From assembly GCF_002723835.1 (NCBI RefSeq), contig NZ_BEWG01000061.1, positions 1 through 64,000 on the forward strand: a DNA stretch of 64,000 nucleotides, in the 5' to 3' direction. The DNA comes from Mycobacterium sp. shizuoka-1. GTDB taxonomy: Bacteria; Actinomycetota; Actinomycetes; Mycobacteriales; Mycobacteriaceae. The position numbers and the translations under genes are program-made. The notes beneath the pieces were generated by a model. That model was given only the letters and a program-made list of their open reading frames with translations, did not search any database and was not told where the DNA came from. The stretch's first letter is position 1, and the number at the start of each line of letters is the position of its first letter. Shown piece after piece: positions 9,007 through 17,092 of the stretch.

Positions 9007-9672
9007 GTGACCGAGCCCGAGCCCGATACCATGCCGTCGCTGTCCGCGACGGCGTGGGCGCTGCTCGGGATGCTCTCCTATGAGACTGAACTGTCGGGTT
9101 ATGACATCCGCAAGTGGATCAGTTGGAGCATGCGCTACTACTACGGCAGCCCGGCATTCAGTCAGATCTATTCCGAGCTGAAGAAGCTGGAGAAAATGGG
9201 GCTGCTCACCTCGCGGGTGGACGGCACCGGGACCCGCAACCGGCGTCTCTACAAGATCACGGACACCGGAATGGAAGCGGTCACTCGGTGGGCCCGAGAA
9301 GCCCCCGTCGAGCCTCCGTCGCTGAAGCATCCAGCGATTCTGCGGGTGACGTTCGGCCATCTGAGCGACCCGGCCTCGCTCAAGCAGATGTTGCAGGATC
9401 ACCTCGCCTACATCGATGAGATGCAGCGCGACGCTGCCAAGGAAGCACGGTGGGCCGCCGCGGATCCGTCCTGGGCGTACGCCAAAGTCGCGCTGGCGTG
9501 GGCCGAACGCTATTACGCGTCCGAGCGGGAGCTCACCTTGCGAATGATCAAAGATCTCGATGAAGCAGAGGCGAACTTTCCGAAAGTCGGTCAGGGAGCA
9601 AAGGTTCCGTGGCCCGATCCGGCCTATTGGTACGAGATCGAACGGAAAGCCGACGCCGAAGACGCCGACTGA
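9007..9672 (+). CDS. PadR family transcriptional regulator
   Basis: A 221-aa protein with the PadR winged-helix domain at about residues 12-95 (AWALLGMLSYETELSGYDIR, then a long helix and the wing RLYKITDTGMEAV) and a C-terminal helical region (about 110-190) of the Vir_act_alpha_C type used for dimerisation. PadR proteins usually repress nearby genes and respond to small phenolic or lipophilic ligands. The gene is divergent from the thioesterase and ends 24 bases from the KstD gene. The GTG at 9007 is preferred because a -10 element is placed for a leaderless message; an ATG at 9031 is the alternative. Confidence 0.88.
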   Translation: MTEPEPDTMPSLSATAWALLGMLSYETELSGYDIRKWISWSMRYYYGSPAFSQIYSELKKLEKMGLLTSRVDGTGTRNRRLYKITDTGMEAVTRWAREAPVEPPSLKHPAILRVTFGHLSDPASLKQMLQDHLAYIDEMQRDAAKEARWAAADPSWAYAKVALAWAERYYASERELTLRMIKDLDEAEANFPKVGQGAKVPWPDPAYWYEIERKADAEDAD

Positions 9673-9696
9673 CCGCCGCGCCGATCTCAAGCCGCA

Positions 9697-11403
9697 CTAC
9701 CCCCGGTGGGCCGCGTCCTGTGCGGCGACATAGCCGTAAACCAGGCCTTGGGCGATGGTCGCACCCGCGCCCGGATAGGTGTTCCCGAACGCGTTGGCCG
9801 CGGTGTTGCCGATGGCGTACAGCCCACCGATGACAGTGCCGTCTTCACGAAGAACACGAGCTCGCTCGTCGGCGCGCAATCCGCCGCACGTCCCGAGATC
9901 GCTCAACACCATCCTCACCGCGTAGAACGGTCCCTTGACCAGGGGCCGCAAATTCGGGTTCGGCGTGATGGTGGGATCACCGTAGTAGCGGTCGTATGCG
10001 CTTCGGCCGCGCCCGAAGTCGGGGTCCTCACCGGCGAACGCATTCTCGTTGAACAGGGTTACGGTCGAAGTGAAGTCCTCGACGGGTACCCCCATCTTCG
10101 CGGCGAGCTCGGCGAAATCATCTGCGCGGACTGCGATTCCAGCGTCATACCAGTGCTGGGGAATCGGCATCCGGGGGAAGAGTTCGGCGGCGAAGACATA
10201 GCTGTTCCGGTACTGCTGGTCGAAGACGATCCACATGTCCGCCACCGGCGTTCCCGCAGCTTCCAGCTGCAGTACCCGCTGACCGAAGCTCATGTAGTCG
10301 GCCGACTCGTTGGCGAACCGGCGGCCGTTCTGGTCGACGATGAACGACCCGGGCAGCGACCGCTCGGCCAGCATGACCGCCGGCGCCGCGTCCGGCAGCG
10401 GGGCGACAGCGGGGAACCACCACGATTGATCCATCAACGCGATGTCCGCGCCGATGTCCTGGCCGATGCGGATGGCGTCACCGGTATTGGATTCCGCACC
10501 GAGGCTGAGATTGCGGTCGAGGGATTCGGACTGGAATTTCCAGCGCATGTCCATGCTGTGGTCAAAGCCGCCGGCCGCAAGGACGACACCTCGCCGAGCG
10601 GTGACGGTCACGGCGGCGCCCTGATGCTCGACGATGGCACCGGTGACGCCGGTGGCGTCGGTGACCAGTTCGGTCAGCGTGGTGCGCAGCCAGATCGGGA
10701 TTCCGGCCCGGATCGCGCCGGCAAACAGGCCGGCGGCCAAGGCTTGGCCCCCGGCAGCGTAGCGCCGTCCGAGCGCAAGCCCGCCAACTCCTTGCGCAAG
10801 CCGTTTGAGGATGGTGGGCAGACCCTTGCGGGGGACCCGGCTCATGAGGTTCATCCAGCGGTAATCCGCGCCGGTGGTCGGCATCGGAATGCTGACCTCC
10901 ATGATCCCCGGACGAAGGTCGGGCAGGTATTCGCCGAGGATCGCCGTGTTGAGCGGCCGGCACTCGCAGGTTCGTCCCGCGGCCGACCCACCCGGTGCCT
11001 CGGGGTGATAGTCGGAGTATTCCTTGGCCCAGAACAGCTTCATCGGAGTTGTGCGGCGCAGCATCTCGACGGTCGCCGGCAGATGTGTCACGTAGGCTGC
11101 CGAGCGCTCGGGTGCGGCCGAGCCGGCAACGACGGCGTCAAGGTAGGTCTGCGCACGGCGTGCGGTGTCGACGCCACCGCATTCGGCGATCACCGGGCTG
11201 GCGGGCAGCCACAACGCCCCACCGGACCGCGCGGTCGACCCGCCGACGTGCGCCGACTTCTCGACGACCAGAACGGACATTCCCCGTTCGTGGGCGGCCA
11301 GCGCGGCGGCGAGCCCGGTGCCCGACCCCACGACGAGGAGGTCCACCTCGATATCGGCGACAGTCAACCCGGCGGGAACAGTGTTGTGGCTGGTCGGGAT
11401 CAC
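9697..11403 (-). CDS. kstD: 3-oxosteroid 1-dehydrogenase (KstD family)
   Basis: A 568-aa FAD_binding_2 flavoprotein. The N-terminal nucleotide-binding loop VVGSGTG (about residues 24-30) is followed by VEKSAHVGGSTARSGGALWLP. The C-terminus carries the KstD-type segments PFYAVRMVLSDLGTCGG and GNTYPGAGATI, which supply the Tyr/Gly pair that polarises the 3-keto group in characterised KstDs. It would introduce the C1-C2 double bond into 3-ketosteroid ring A, the step that together with 9-alpha-hydroxylation opens ring B. It is divergent from kshA, the partner activity. Start is GTG at 11403; the palindrome centre is 52 bases upstream. Substrate specificity (KstD1/2/3 type) cannot be read from the sequence. 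Confidence 0.85.
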   Translation of the reverse strand: MIPTSHNTVPAGLTVADIEVDLLVVGSGTGLAAALAAHERGMSVLVVEKSAHVGGSTARSGGALWLPASPVIAECGGVDTARRAQTYLDAVVAGSAAPERSAAYVTHLPATVEMLRRTTPMKLFWAKEYSDYHPEAPGGSAAGRTCECRPLNTAILGEYLPDLRPGIMEVSIPMPTTGADYRWMNLMSRVPRKGLPTILKRLAQGVGGLALGRRYAAGGQALAAGLFAGAIRAGIPIWLRTTLTELVTDATGVTGAIVEHQGAAVTVTARRGVVLAAGGFDHSMDMRWKFQSESLDRNLSLGAESNTGDAIRIGQDIGADIALMDQSWWFPAVAPLPDAAPAVMLAERSLPGSFIVDQNGRRFANESADYMSFGQRVLQLEAAGTPVADMWIVFDQQYRNSYVFAAELFPRMPIPQHWYDAGIAVRADDFAELAAKMGVPVEDFTSTVTLFNENAFAGEDPDFGRGRSAYDRYYGDPTITPNPNLRPLVKGPFYAVRMVLSDLGTCGGLRADERARVLREDGTVIGGLYAIGNTAANAFGNTYPGAGATIAQGLVYGYVAAQDAAHRG

Positions 11404-11423
11404 AATTGTCGACGATAGATCTG

Positions 11424-11447
11424 GGCAGGGAGATTTTGAATCCTGCC
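11424..11447. promoter_or_regulatory. Inverted repeat between kstD and kshA
   Basis: GGCAGG and CCTGCC arms separated by 12 mostly A/T bases. It lies just on the kstD side of the island palindrome. It may be an extra operator or simply promoter sequence; the arms are short. Confidence 0.3.
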
Positions 11448-11462
11448 TCCCTTTGAGCGGAA
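11448..11462. promoter_or_regulatory. Island palindrome, copy 2 (kstD/kshA)
   Basis: TCCCTTTGAGCGGAA matches 12 of 15 positions of the best copy. Its centre is 52 bases upstream of the kstD GTG and 88 upstream of the kshA ATG, which has its own ribosome-binding site and so a 5' leader. Confidence 0.55.
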
Positions 11463-11474
11463 CGCGGACCTTTG

Positions 11475-11489
11475 CGCAGCGTTTCTGCG
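11475..11489. promoter_or_regulatory. Short inverted repeat upstream of kshA
   Basis: CGCAG and CTGCG arms with a 5-base CGTTT spacer, about 55 bases before the kshA start. Possible operator; short enough to be chance. Confidence 0.25.
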
Positions 11490-11542
11490 AAGTTGAATGG
11501 TGACATCAGCCCGCGGATCCATCGATGAAGGACGGACGCAAG

Positions 11543-12691
11543 ATGACGACGCATGCCGAGGCCGACGACATTCGCTTGATCGAGGCTGGATCGGTGCCCA
11601 CCCGGTTTGCCCGGGGATGGCACTGTCTGGGGCTGATCCGTGACTTCGTCGACGGCAAGCCCCACCAGATCAACGCCTTCGGCCAGAAGCTCGTGGTGTT
11701 CTGCAGCCAGGACGGCGCCATCAACGTGCTCGACGGTTACTGCCGGCACATGGGTGGTGACTTGTCCCAGGGAACGGTCAAGGGCAACGAGATCGCCTGC
11801 CCCTTCCATGACTGGCGGTGGGGAGGAGACGGCCGGTGCAAGTCGGTGCCCTACAGCAAGCGCACCCCGCGGTTGGCGCGCACCGCGTCCTGGCCGACCC
11901 TGCAGCAGGACGGCATGCTGTTTGTCTGGAATGACCCCGAACGGAATCCGCCGCCGGCCGATGTGACCATCCCTCGCATCGAGGGCGCCACCAGCGACGA
12001 CTGGACCGACTGGCATTGGTACACCACCGTCGTGCAGACCAACTGCCGCGAGATCATCGACAACGTCGTCGACATGGCGCACTTCTTCTACATTCACGGA
12101 TCGTTGCCCACCCACTTCAAGAACATCTTCGAAGGCCACGTCGCGACGCAATACATGAACAGTGCGGGCCGTCCGGATATCGGTGAGCCCGGCGAGACTC
12201 AGATGCTGGGGACGACATCGGTGGCGTCCTACCACGGTCCGTCCTTCATGATCGACGACCTGACATACCACTACACGGACGTGGACCATCACACCGTGCT
12301 GATCAACTGCCATTACCCGATCGACGCGAATTCCTTTGTGCTGCAATATGGAATCATCGTCAAGAAATCGGCTCAGCTTCCTGACGACCTTGCCATGCAG
12401 ACCGCGATAGGTCTTGGCGACTTCGTCAAGATGGGCTTCGAGCAGGATGTCGAGATCTGGCGCAACAAGACGCGGATCGACAACCCGCTCCTGGTGGAAG
12501 AGGACGGACCCGTCTACCAGCTGCGGCGCTGGTACGAGCAGTTCTATGTCGATGTCGCCGATGTGACGCCGGACATGGTGGACCGTTTCGAATTCGAACT
12601 CGACACCACCCGGCCCACCGAGGCGTGGATGAAAGAAGTGGACGCCAACATCGCCGCGCGCACGGCGGCGTCCGAATCAGTGGGGGGATGA
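11543..12691 (+). CDS. kshA: 3-ketosteroid 9-alpha-hydroxylase, oxygenase (KshA)
   Basis: A 382-aa Rieske non-haem iron oxygenase closely resembling M. tuberculosis KshA in length and motifs. Rieske centre: CRHMGGDLSQGTVKG and CPFHDWRWGGDG (Cys-X-His ... Cys-X2-His). Mononuclear iron site: DNVVDMAHFFYIH, giving the two His ligands; the Asp ligand lies further on. The C-terminal VYQLRRWYEQFYVDVADV is a KshA signature. With the reductase KshB it hydroxylates C9 of 3-ketosteroids. The ATG at 11543 is chosen over 11525 because AAGGA lies at proper spacing before it and it matches family N-termini. The stop overlaps the next small gene. Confidence 0.93.
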   Translation: MTTHAEADDIRLIEAGSVPTRFARGWHCLGLIRDFVDGKPHQINAFGQKLVVFCSQDGAINVLDGYCRHMGGDLSQGTVKGNEIACPFHDWRWGGDGRCKSVPYSKRTPRLARTASWPTLQQDGMLFVWNDPERNPPPADVTIPRIEGATSDDWTDWHWYTTVVQTNCREIIDNVVDMAHFFYIHGSLPTHFKNIFEGHVATQYMNSAGRPDIGEPGETQMLGTTSVASYHGPSFMIDDLTYHYTDVDHHTVLINCHYPIDANSFVLQYGIIVKKSAQLPDDLAMQTAIGLGDFVKMGFEQDVEIWRNKTRIDNPLLVEEDGPVYQLRRWYEQFYVDVADVTPDMVDRFEFELDTTRPTEAWMKEVDANIAARTAASESVGG

Positions 12692-12969
12692 TGACCGTTC
12701 GCCCAGACATTCGGCTCGCTGACTCGCCGATGGTCCCGGTGACGTGTGTGCGTTGTGGCGCCGGCGTCGAGGTCCGAAAGAGTAGTTGGAATCAGACCAG
12801 TGTGCAGTGGACCGCGTCGGCTTTGGGTCGGTGTGAAGAGCGCTGCAGTGCTTCGCAATTGGCGGCGAACGGAGGTGGTGGTCTCTTCCTGGCCTGCTCG
12901 GCCCTCAATGGGTCGATCATCGATGCCGTGAAGGCGGGGACGGTTCCCGTTCTCGACACCGCCCTCTGA
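12688..12969 (+). CDS. Small Cys-rich protein coupled to kshA
   Basis: A 93-aa protein whose ATG overlaps the kshA stop (ATGA), so it should be translated with KshA. Five Cys at about residues 20, 23, 49, 53 and 70 give a C-X2-C ... C-X3-C ... C pattern that resembles a zinc ribbon or small metal site rather than a plant-type 2Fe-2S ferredoxin. Two Trp lie between the first pairs. I do not recognise a characterised family. Its context suggests an accessory to the oxygenase (assembly, electron transfer or stability), but that is inference. Confidence 0.65.
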   Translation: MMTVRPDIRLADSPMVPVTCVRCGAGVEVRKSSWNQTSVQWTASALGRCEERCSASQLAANGGGGLFLACSALNGSIIDAVKAGTVPVLDTAL

Positions 12970-13001
12970 GCCCTCTGATCTAAGCCTGGCGCGTTCCAAC
13001 G

Positions 13002-13604
13002 CTATTTCGCGTCAAGCGATCCGACAATCATCTCCATCGCGATGCGCAACGCGGACTGCAGGCTGGCGAAATCGCCATGTTCGACCCAGTGCACGTACGC
13101 ATGCCTGCATGCCTGAATGATCAATTGGGCAGGCAACTCTCGTGAATAGGGGTCGGCCCCGAGGTCGAACCGCGCCTCGAGGAAATCGGTGATCGGCGTA
13201 GCGAGGTCTTGACCCCAATCCAGCCAGCGCAGTCGATACTGCGGGTCACCGAGCACCAGCGCCATGAATGCCCGGTCGACTTCGAATTGGTCGCGCTTGG
13301 GGACTTCGCTGCCGAATGCACGAACCAACACGTCGACGGGGTCGCTGCCTGATTCTGCGTCGGCCAGCACGTGAATGCTGAGGCTGCCGAACTTACCGAA
13401 GAGCGGCAGGATGACATCTTCCTTGACAGGAAAGTGGCGGTGGAACGTCCGCGGCGCGATGCCCACGGCCTCGCAGATTCGCTCGACGGTGGCGGAAAAC
13501 GATCCGTCGGCGAGGAAGAGGTCACGCGCCGCCACGGCGACTTCGAGCCGCAGTTCCTCGGCGCGCCGCTCCGTCAGTGTGGCCGGCTTACCGGTCGATG
13601 CCAT
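13002..13604 (-). CDS. TetR family transcriptional regulator
   Basis: A 200-aa TetR repressor-like protein. The N-terminal HTH is clear at about residues 15-60 (LEVAVAARDLFLADGSFSAT, then VERICEAVGIAPRTFHRHF). The C-terminal ligand domain (about 75-195) is not diagnostic. The ATG at 13604 is preceded by AGGGGA at good spacing; a start 57 bases further out lacks one and extends beyond the usual N-terminus. It is divergent from the 13805 gene, and the gap contains the only perfect copy of the island palindrome plus a separate 9-bp inverted repeat, so this is the leading candidate for the island's regulator. Confidence 0.85.
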   Translation of the reverse strand: MASTGKPATLTERRAEELRLEVAVAARDLFLADGSFSATVERICEAVGIAPRTFHRHFPVKEDVILPLFGKFGSLSIHVLADAESGSDPVDVLVRAFGSEVPKRDQFEVDRAFMALVLGDPQYRLRWLDWGQDLATPITDFLEARFDLGADPYSRELPAQLIIQACRHAYVHWVEHGDFASLQSALRIAMEMIVGSLDAK

Positions 13605-13683
13605 CCTGTCGTCCCCTTGCGTGACAAGCCCGTTCATCGTAGTCGCTGCGATCTTGCCCACCCTGCTTTACTCGCCGCAGGTC

Positions 13684-13698
13684 TCCCGCTGAGCGGGA
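13684..13698. promoter_or_regulatory. Island palindrome, copy 3 (perfect)
   Basis: TCCCGCTGAGCGGGA has two perfect 7-base arms around a single central G. It lies 80 bases from the TetR ATG and 107 from the 13805 start. As the most symmetrical copy, next to a TetR gene, it could be an autoregulatory operator. Confidence 0.65.
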
Positions 13699-13735
13699 AT
13701 CCCGCAGTGACGCGAGTTACATCGCCGTTATCGTA

Positions 13736-13774
13736 ACTTGTCAGATTCTGCCACACAGGCTGAAACTGACAAGT
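13736..13774. promoter_or_regulatory. Inverted repeat before the 13805 gene
   Basis: ACTTGTCAG (13736-13744) and CTGACAAGT (13766-13774) are perfect 9-base arms with a 21-base spacer. This could be a pair of outward-facing half-sites for the TetR protein, or a stem-loop in the 5' leader of the downstream gene. It is unrelated in sequence to the island palindrome. Confidence 0.5.
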
Positions 13775-13804
13775 ACTCGCGTCGAATGCTCTCAGGAGGA
13801 TCCA

Positions 13805-14719
13805 GTGTCACCCGAAATTGCCGACGACCTGAATTACGACGACTACACCCACGACTTCATGGGCAAAGTCGGCAATATCCAGGATTTCTCCCGCGACTTT
13901 CTGCTCGGCCTGGCCCGCGTCTTCGAAGACGTCTTGAACTTCATGCCGTACGCGCACGTGAAGATCTACTCGGAGAAGGTGGGTATCAACGCGGCCATGG
14001 ACATCGCGGCCGAGGTGTCGAGAGCAGGAATGCGACAGGTCATGCCGATGGGCCGGTTCATCGCCCCTCCGGGTTGGGACTGGAAAGACGCTCAGTACCA
14101 GGCTATTCCGTTCGACGTGCAGACCGAAGACCTGACCAAGCCGGCTTTGATTCGGCTCATCAAGACGTATTGGGACCAGTACCTCAAAGGACACAACTAC
14201 TTCATCGACCAGTGGACGAAAATCATCCCCGAAGAAGAAGTTTGGTTGGGTTTGCCGGACATGTACCAGCTGATCATCGACTACCAGTACCCGAAGCTGG
14301 CGAAAGTCTTCAAGATCGAACCCGTACACGTCGTGGACTTCCTCAAGCTGGCGGTGTTGAGTATCGACGGCACCCTCGGATACGGCGGCGAGTACATCGT
14401 TTACAACCCGGACCATGTGGTGCTCAACATGCGCCGCTGTGAGGTGCTGCAGAAGTACACCGACGAGGGTCTCTACCCGCCGGCGCGGGCCTGGATGAAC
14501 TGCACCTTCGAGCAGCGCATCTCCGCACCGTTCTTCCCGGGCTGCAAACTGGCGATCAATCTTCCGCCCAAGGATTTCACGTTCGCCAAGGGTGAACCCT
14601 TTTGTGTGTGGACCTACACCCGCGGTGAAGAAAACCATGCCGCGGCCGCGGCCGCGCCGGATCCACGCGCGACTGCCATGCAGCGCATTCCGCTTATGGA
14701 CGTGACGGTCTCGAAATGA
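13805..14719 (+). CDS. Uncharacterised protein, DUF6125-like C-terminus
   Basis: A 304-aa soluble protein starting at GTG with a strong AGGAGG site. The C-terminal half has Cys residues in the pattern RRCEVLQKY ... WMNCTFEQ ... FPGCKLAINLPP ... FCVW, which recalls DUF6125/ATC-hydrolase-like proteins; I make that link from memory of the pattern and hold it loosely. The N-terminal half is acidic and aromatic (DLNYDDYTHDFMGKVGNIQD) without a recognisable motif. An Ala-rich tail precedes the last 25 residues. It stands alone on this strand behind the perfect palindrome and a 9-bp inverted repeat, so it is probably a main target of the TetR regulator. Confidence 0.6.
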   Translation: MSPEIADDLNYDDYTHDFMGKVGNIQDFSRDFLLGLARVFEDVLNFMPYAHVKIYSEKVGINAAMDIAAEVSRAGMRQVMPMGRFIAPPGWDWKDAQYQAIPFDVQTEDLTKPALIRLIKTYWDQYLKGHNYFIDQWTKIIPEEEVWLGLPDMYQLIIDYQYPKLAKVFKIEPVHVVDFLKLAVLSIDGTLGYGGEYIVYNPDHVVLNMRRCEVLQKYTDEGLYPPARAWMNCTFEQRISAPFFPGCKLAINLPPKDFTFAKGEPFCVWTYTRGEENHAAAAAAPDPRATAMQRIPLMDVTVSK

Positions 14720-14737
14720 ATTGACCGGGGCGGAGGT

Positions 14738-15190
14738 TCAGCGCGGCTTCGCTTCGAACACCTCAAGGGTGCCGACGAATCCGCGATTGACCTTCACCCG
14801 CTCGATCAGATGCCATGATCCGCCGGCTGTCCGCCGCCAGGTGTCACGGTAATCGCCGAGGGTGTACATCCGCGTCGCCGGATCGGCAGTCGAGTTGAGA
14901 TGAACGTCGTGTATGTAGGCCCTGCTGGTTGCGCCATCGCCGTCGATGTCGACGATGACGTTGCCCAGCAGATGTTGAGTGGGCCCGCAATTGTCGAGAT
15001 AGCCGCGAATCAACTCGATGATCGCTGCGCTTCCCGCCAGTGAGCCGGTCCCGAAGTCGCCCACCGCATCGTCGGCGAGAATTCCAGCCATCGTTGCCCA
15101 GTCCCGCTCGTCCATCGCCCGCGCGAACAGAGTCAATGCGCGTACGATGGCGCGCTCGTCGAGCAACGCTGCCAGGGAATCTCGGTCCAT
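14738..15190 (-). CDS. SnoaL/NTF2-like protein
   Basis: A 150-aa NTF2-fold protein of the SnoaL_4 type: the N-terminal helices LDERAIVRALTLFARAMDERDWATMAGILADDAVGDFG are followed by the beta-sheet segments ATSRAYIHDVHL and WRRTAGGSWHLIERVKVNRGFVG. Members include ketosteroid isomerase-like enzymes, dehydratases and non-catalytic subunits. It is the last gene of the leftward array and is preceded by GGAGAAG. A second SnoaL-like gene occurs at 18979; the two differ strongly in sequence. Confidence 0.8.
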   Translation of the reverse strand: MDRDSLAALLDERAIVRALTLFARAMDERDWATMAGILADDAVGDFGTGSLAGSAAIIELIRGYLDNCGPTQHLLGNVIVDIDGDGATSRAYIHDVHLNSTADPATRMYTLGDYRDTWRRTAGGSWHLIERVKVNRGFVGTLEVFEAKPR

Positions 15191-15211
15191 GTCCCGCTTC
15201 TCCTGTCCCCG

Positions 15212-16003
15212 TCAGGCGTGTGCGCCGCCATCCACCCGGATCTCGGTGCCGGTGATGAACGCACCGTCATCGGAGGCAACCATAGCGATGACGGATGCGA
15301 CCGCGCTGGGGTCGCCCAGAATCTCGTTCTCGGCCCCGTGTAGCAACGGTGTCTGTTTGGCCCACAACCCCAGGTCGTATCCCTGCGGCATCTTGTCGAG
15401 GGTGCTGTTGGCCAACGCCGTGGACACCCCGCCCGGTTGGATATTGACGGCGCGAAGCCCCTGTTTGGAGTATTCCAATGCCAGCGAGTGCGTGAAACTG
15501 AGGATGCCGCCCTTGCTTGCCGCATACGCCGCCATGTACGGATGGGCGAACGACGCGGCCGTCGAGGTGAAGTTCACGACGACACCACGGCCTGAGGTCA
15601 GGAGCGCCGGCAGCGCCTGCCGCGTCATCAGGAATGTTCCGGTGAGGTTGACCGCCAAGGTGCGGTTCCATTCGGCCAAGCTGGTTTCGTGGGTGTGCGA
15701 GCAGGTCTGAATCGCAGCGACATTGACCAGCACCTCGAGGCCGTCCAACTCCGCCACGACCGCGTCCACCGCGGCCGTGACGTCGTCTTCGAGCGAGATG
15801 TCCACGACGGCTGTGGTGAGGCGCTTGGCCGTTCCGGCGTCCACGGCGGCGGCCGTGGTCACGGCCAGGCCGTCGGCAGAGATGTCGAACGCCGCCACCG
15901 AAGCACCCTCGTCAAGCAGTCGGGCCACGGTGGCGGCGCCGATACCCGATCCGGCGCCGGTGACGATCGCGCGCCGGTCTGAGAACCGCTCCATCGTCGT
16001 CAT
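15212..16003 (-). CDS. Short-chain dehydrogenase/reductase (SDR)
   Basis: A 263-aa classical SDR. Cofactor loop TGAGSGIG (about residues 15-22) with an Asp (FDIS) after strand 2 predicting NAD(H). NVAA replaces the common NNAG. The active site reads NFTSTAAS with YAASK (Tyr-X3-Lys). It would oxidise or reduce a hydroxyl/keto group on the pathway substrate. It lies 12 bases after the gene at 17092 and 21 bases before the SnoaL gene, within the leftward array. Confidence 0.85.
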   Translation of the reverse strand: MTTMERFSDRRAIVTGAGSGIGAATVARLLDEGASVAAFDISADGLAVTTAAAVDAGTAKRLTTAVVDISLEDDVTAAVDAVVAELDGLEVLVNVAAIQTCSHTHETSLAEWNRTLAVNLTGTFLMTRQALPALLTSGRGVVVNFTSTAASFAHPYMAAYAASKGGILSFTHSLALEYSKQGLRAVNIQPGGVSTALANSTLDKMPQGYDLGLWAKQTPLLHGAENEILGDPSAVASVIAMVASDDGAFITGTEIRVDGGAHA

Positions 16004-16015
16004 TGCCTTGTTTGC

Positions 16016-17092
16016 TCAGGCGAATTGGAACGCGCTGACAGGCGCCTCGTCCGGGTAGGTCGCCGGGCCGCCGAGATCGTACGCGGCGTTGAGCGCGGCG
16101 ATGAACTGCGGATCGTGCAGCGGCTCGCTCGGCACGTCGAGTGCGATTCCCTTGCCTTTGAGGTCGTCGACCATCATGCCGATCGCCCGTTCGATCGTGA
16201 TGTCGTCGGTCCCATCCATGTTCTTCTTCAGCTCGTCGAAATCGGTGAAGACTTCGGCGGACCAGTGCACGAGGAACCGCAGTTCGTCGGTGTGGTGGCG
16301 GGCGATGACATCCTCGCCGTTCTTCAGCAGCCATTGGTCGCGATCGGCGGGATCGCCGGTGAAGACGGTGTCGAATGCCAATCCGGCCGGAACCTGCTGT
16401 TCCAGTGGACCATTGGCTTCCCCGCGGTGCACCATCATCTCGTTCTGCACGACCACTCCGCGATTGTTGATCGGTGGCAACACGCGGGCGGGAGCCCTGA
16501 GGGGGCCGTCGGGCCAGTAGGTGAACCCGGATCCCTCGTCGAGGGAGAACCAGGTGATCACCTGTGCCATCTTGATCAGGTAATCGGTGAACAGCCCGGA
16601 CTTGCCCATGACGCTGCACAGCCAGGTCGGGGCGTTCTCGTGGCGCACGCCGCGGAAGCTGGGGGAGTCGAGGTGACCGGGGTCGCGGTTGGCGCACGGG
16701 CCGTTGATGTTGAACAGCATCATCTCGGGCTTGGCGTACTGCGCGTTCCAGTAACTCTTGGCGTGCTCGATGAAGTCGGCGTTGTAGAAGCAGTCGTGCA
16801 GTTCCGGATACAGCACGGTGCCGTAGTTGGCGAGATAGCCGCGGAAGGTGGGGGTGAGGAACAGGTCCAGTGAGGGCGTGAAGCCCTCGGGAAACGCGCC
16901 GCTCATCGTGGCGATCAGTTCGTCGGCGGAGGCGAAGTGCTGAGCGATGATGAGCTTCCAAGGACCATGGGTGTGCACGACGTCGAGCAGTCGCCGTCGC
17001 TGATCCTCGGTGTAGATGTCGGTGAGCTCGCGCGGCGGAGCCACCGGGCGCAGAATGTCGGACAGTTCCAGACGCTGCTCATCAGTCAGCAC
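16016..17092 (-). CDS. Uncharacterised protein, possible 2OG-Fe(II) oxygenase
   Basis: A 358-aa protein without a family I can name. It contains H140-L-D142 in RDPGHLDSPSF and H222 in MMVHRGEAN, an HxD...H arrangement with about 80 residues between, as in double-stranded beta-helix iron/2-oxoglutarate oxygenases such as phytanoyl-CoA dioxygenases. The intervening PDGPLRAPARVLPP resembles the core strand region of that fold. This is inference from three residues. It overlaps the esterase gene by 7 bases upstream and sits 12 bases before an SDR. An oxygenase would suit the array. Confidence 0.5.
   Translation of the reverse strand: MLTDEQRLELSDILRPVAPPRELTDIYTEDQRRRLLDVVHTHGPWKLIIAQHFASADELIATMSGAFPEGFTPSLDLFLTPTFRGYLANYGTVLYPELHDCFYNADFIEHAKSYWNAQYAKPEMMLFNINGPCANRDPGHLDSPSFRGVRHENAPTWLCSVMGKSGLFTDYLIKMAQVITWFSLDEGSGFTYWPDGPLRAPARVLPPINNRGVVVQNEMMVHRGEANGPLEQQVPAGLAFDTVFTGDPADRDQWLLKNGEDVIARHHTDELRFLVHWSAEVFTDFDELKKNMDGTDDITIERAIGMMVDDLKGKGIALDVPSEPLHDPQFIAALNAAYDLGGPATYPDEAPVSAFQFA

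Noticed and set aside
9706..11418. Long open frame opposite the kstD gene
   Set aside because: It mirrors the real gene, is rich in Arg/Gly/His without a family motif, and such shadow frames are expected in high-GC DNA. The same applies to long frames opposite real genes at 20241-21710, 22681-24069 and 47178-48749.
14638..14663. GGCCGC-rich repeat near the end of the 13805 gene
   Set aside because: It encodes a short poly-Ala linker; such runs are common in GC-rich coding sequence and not a mobile or regulatory repeat.
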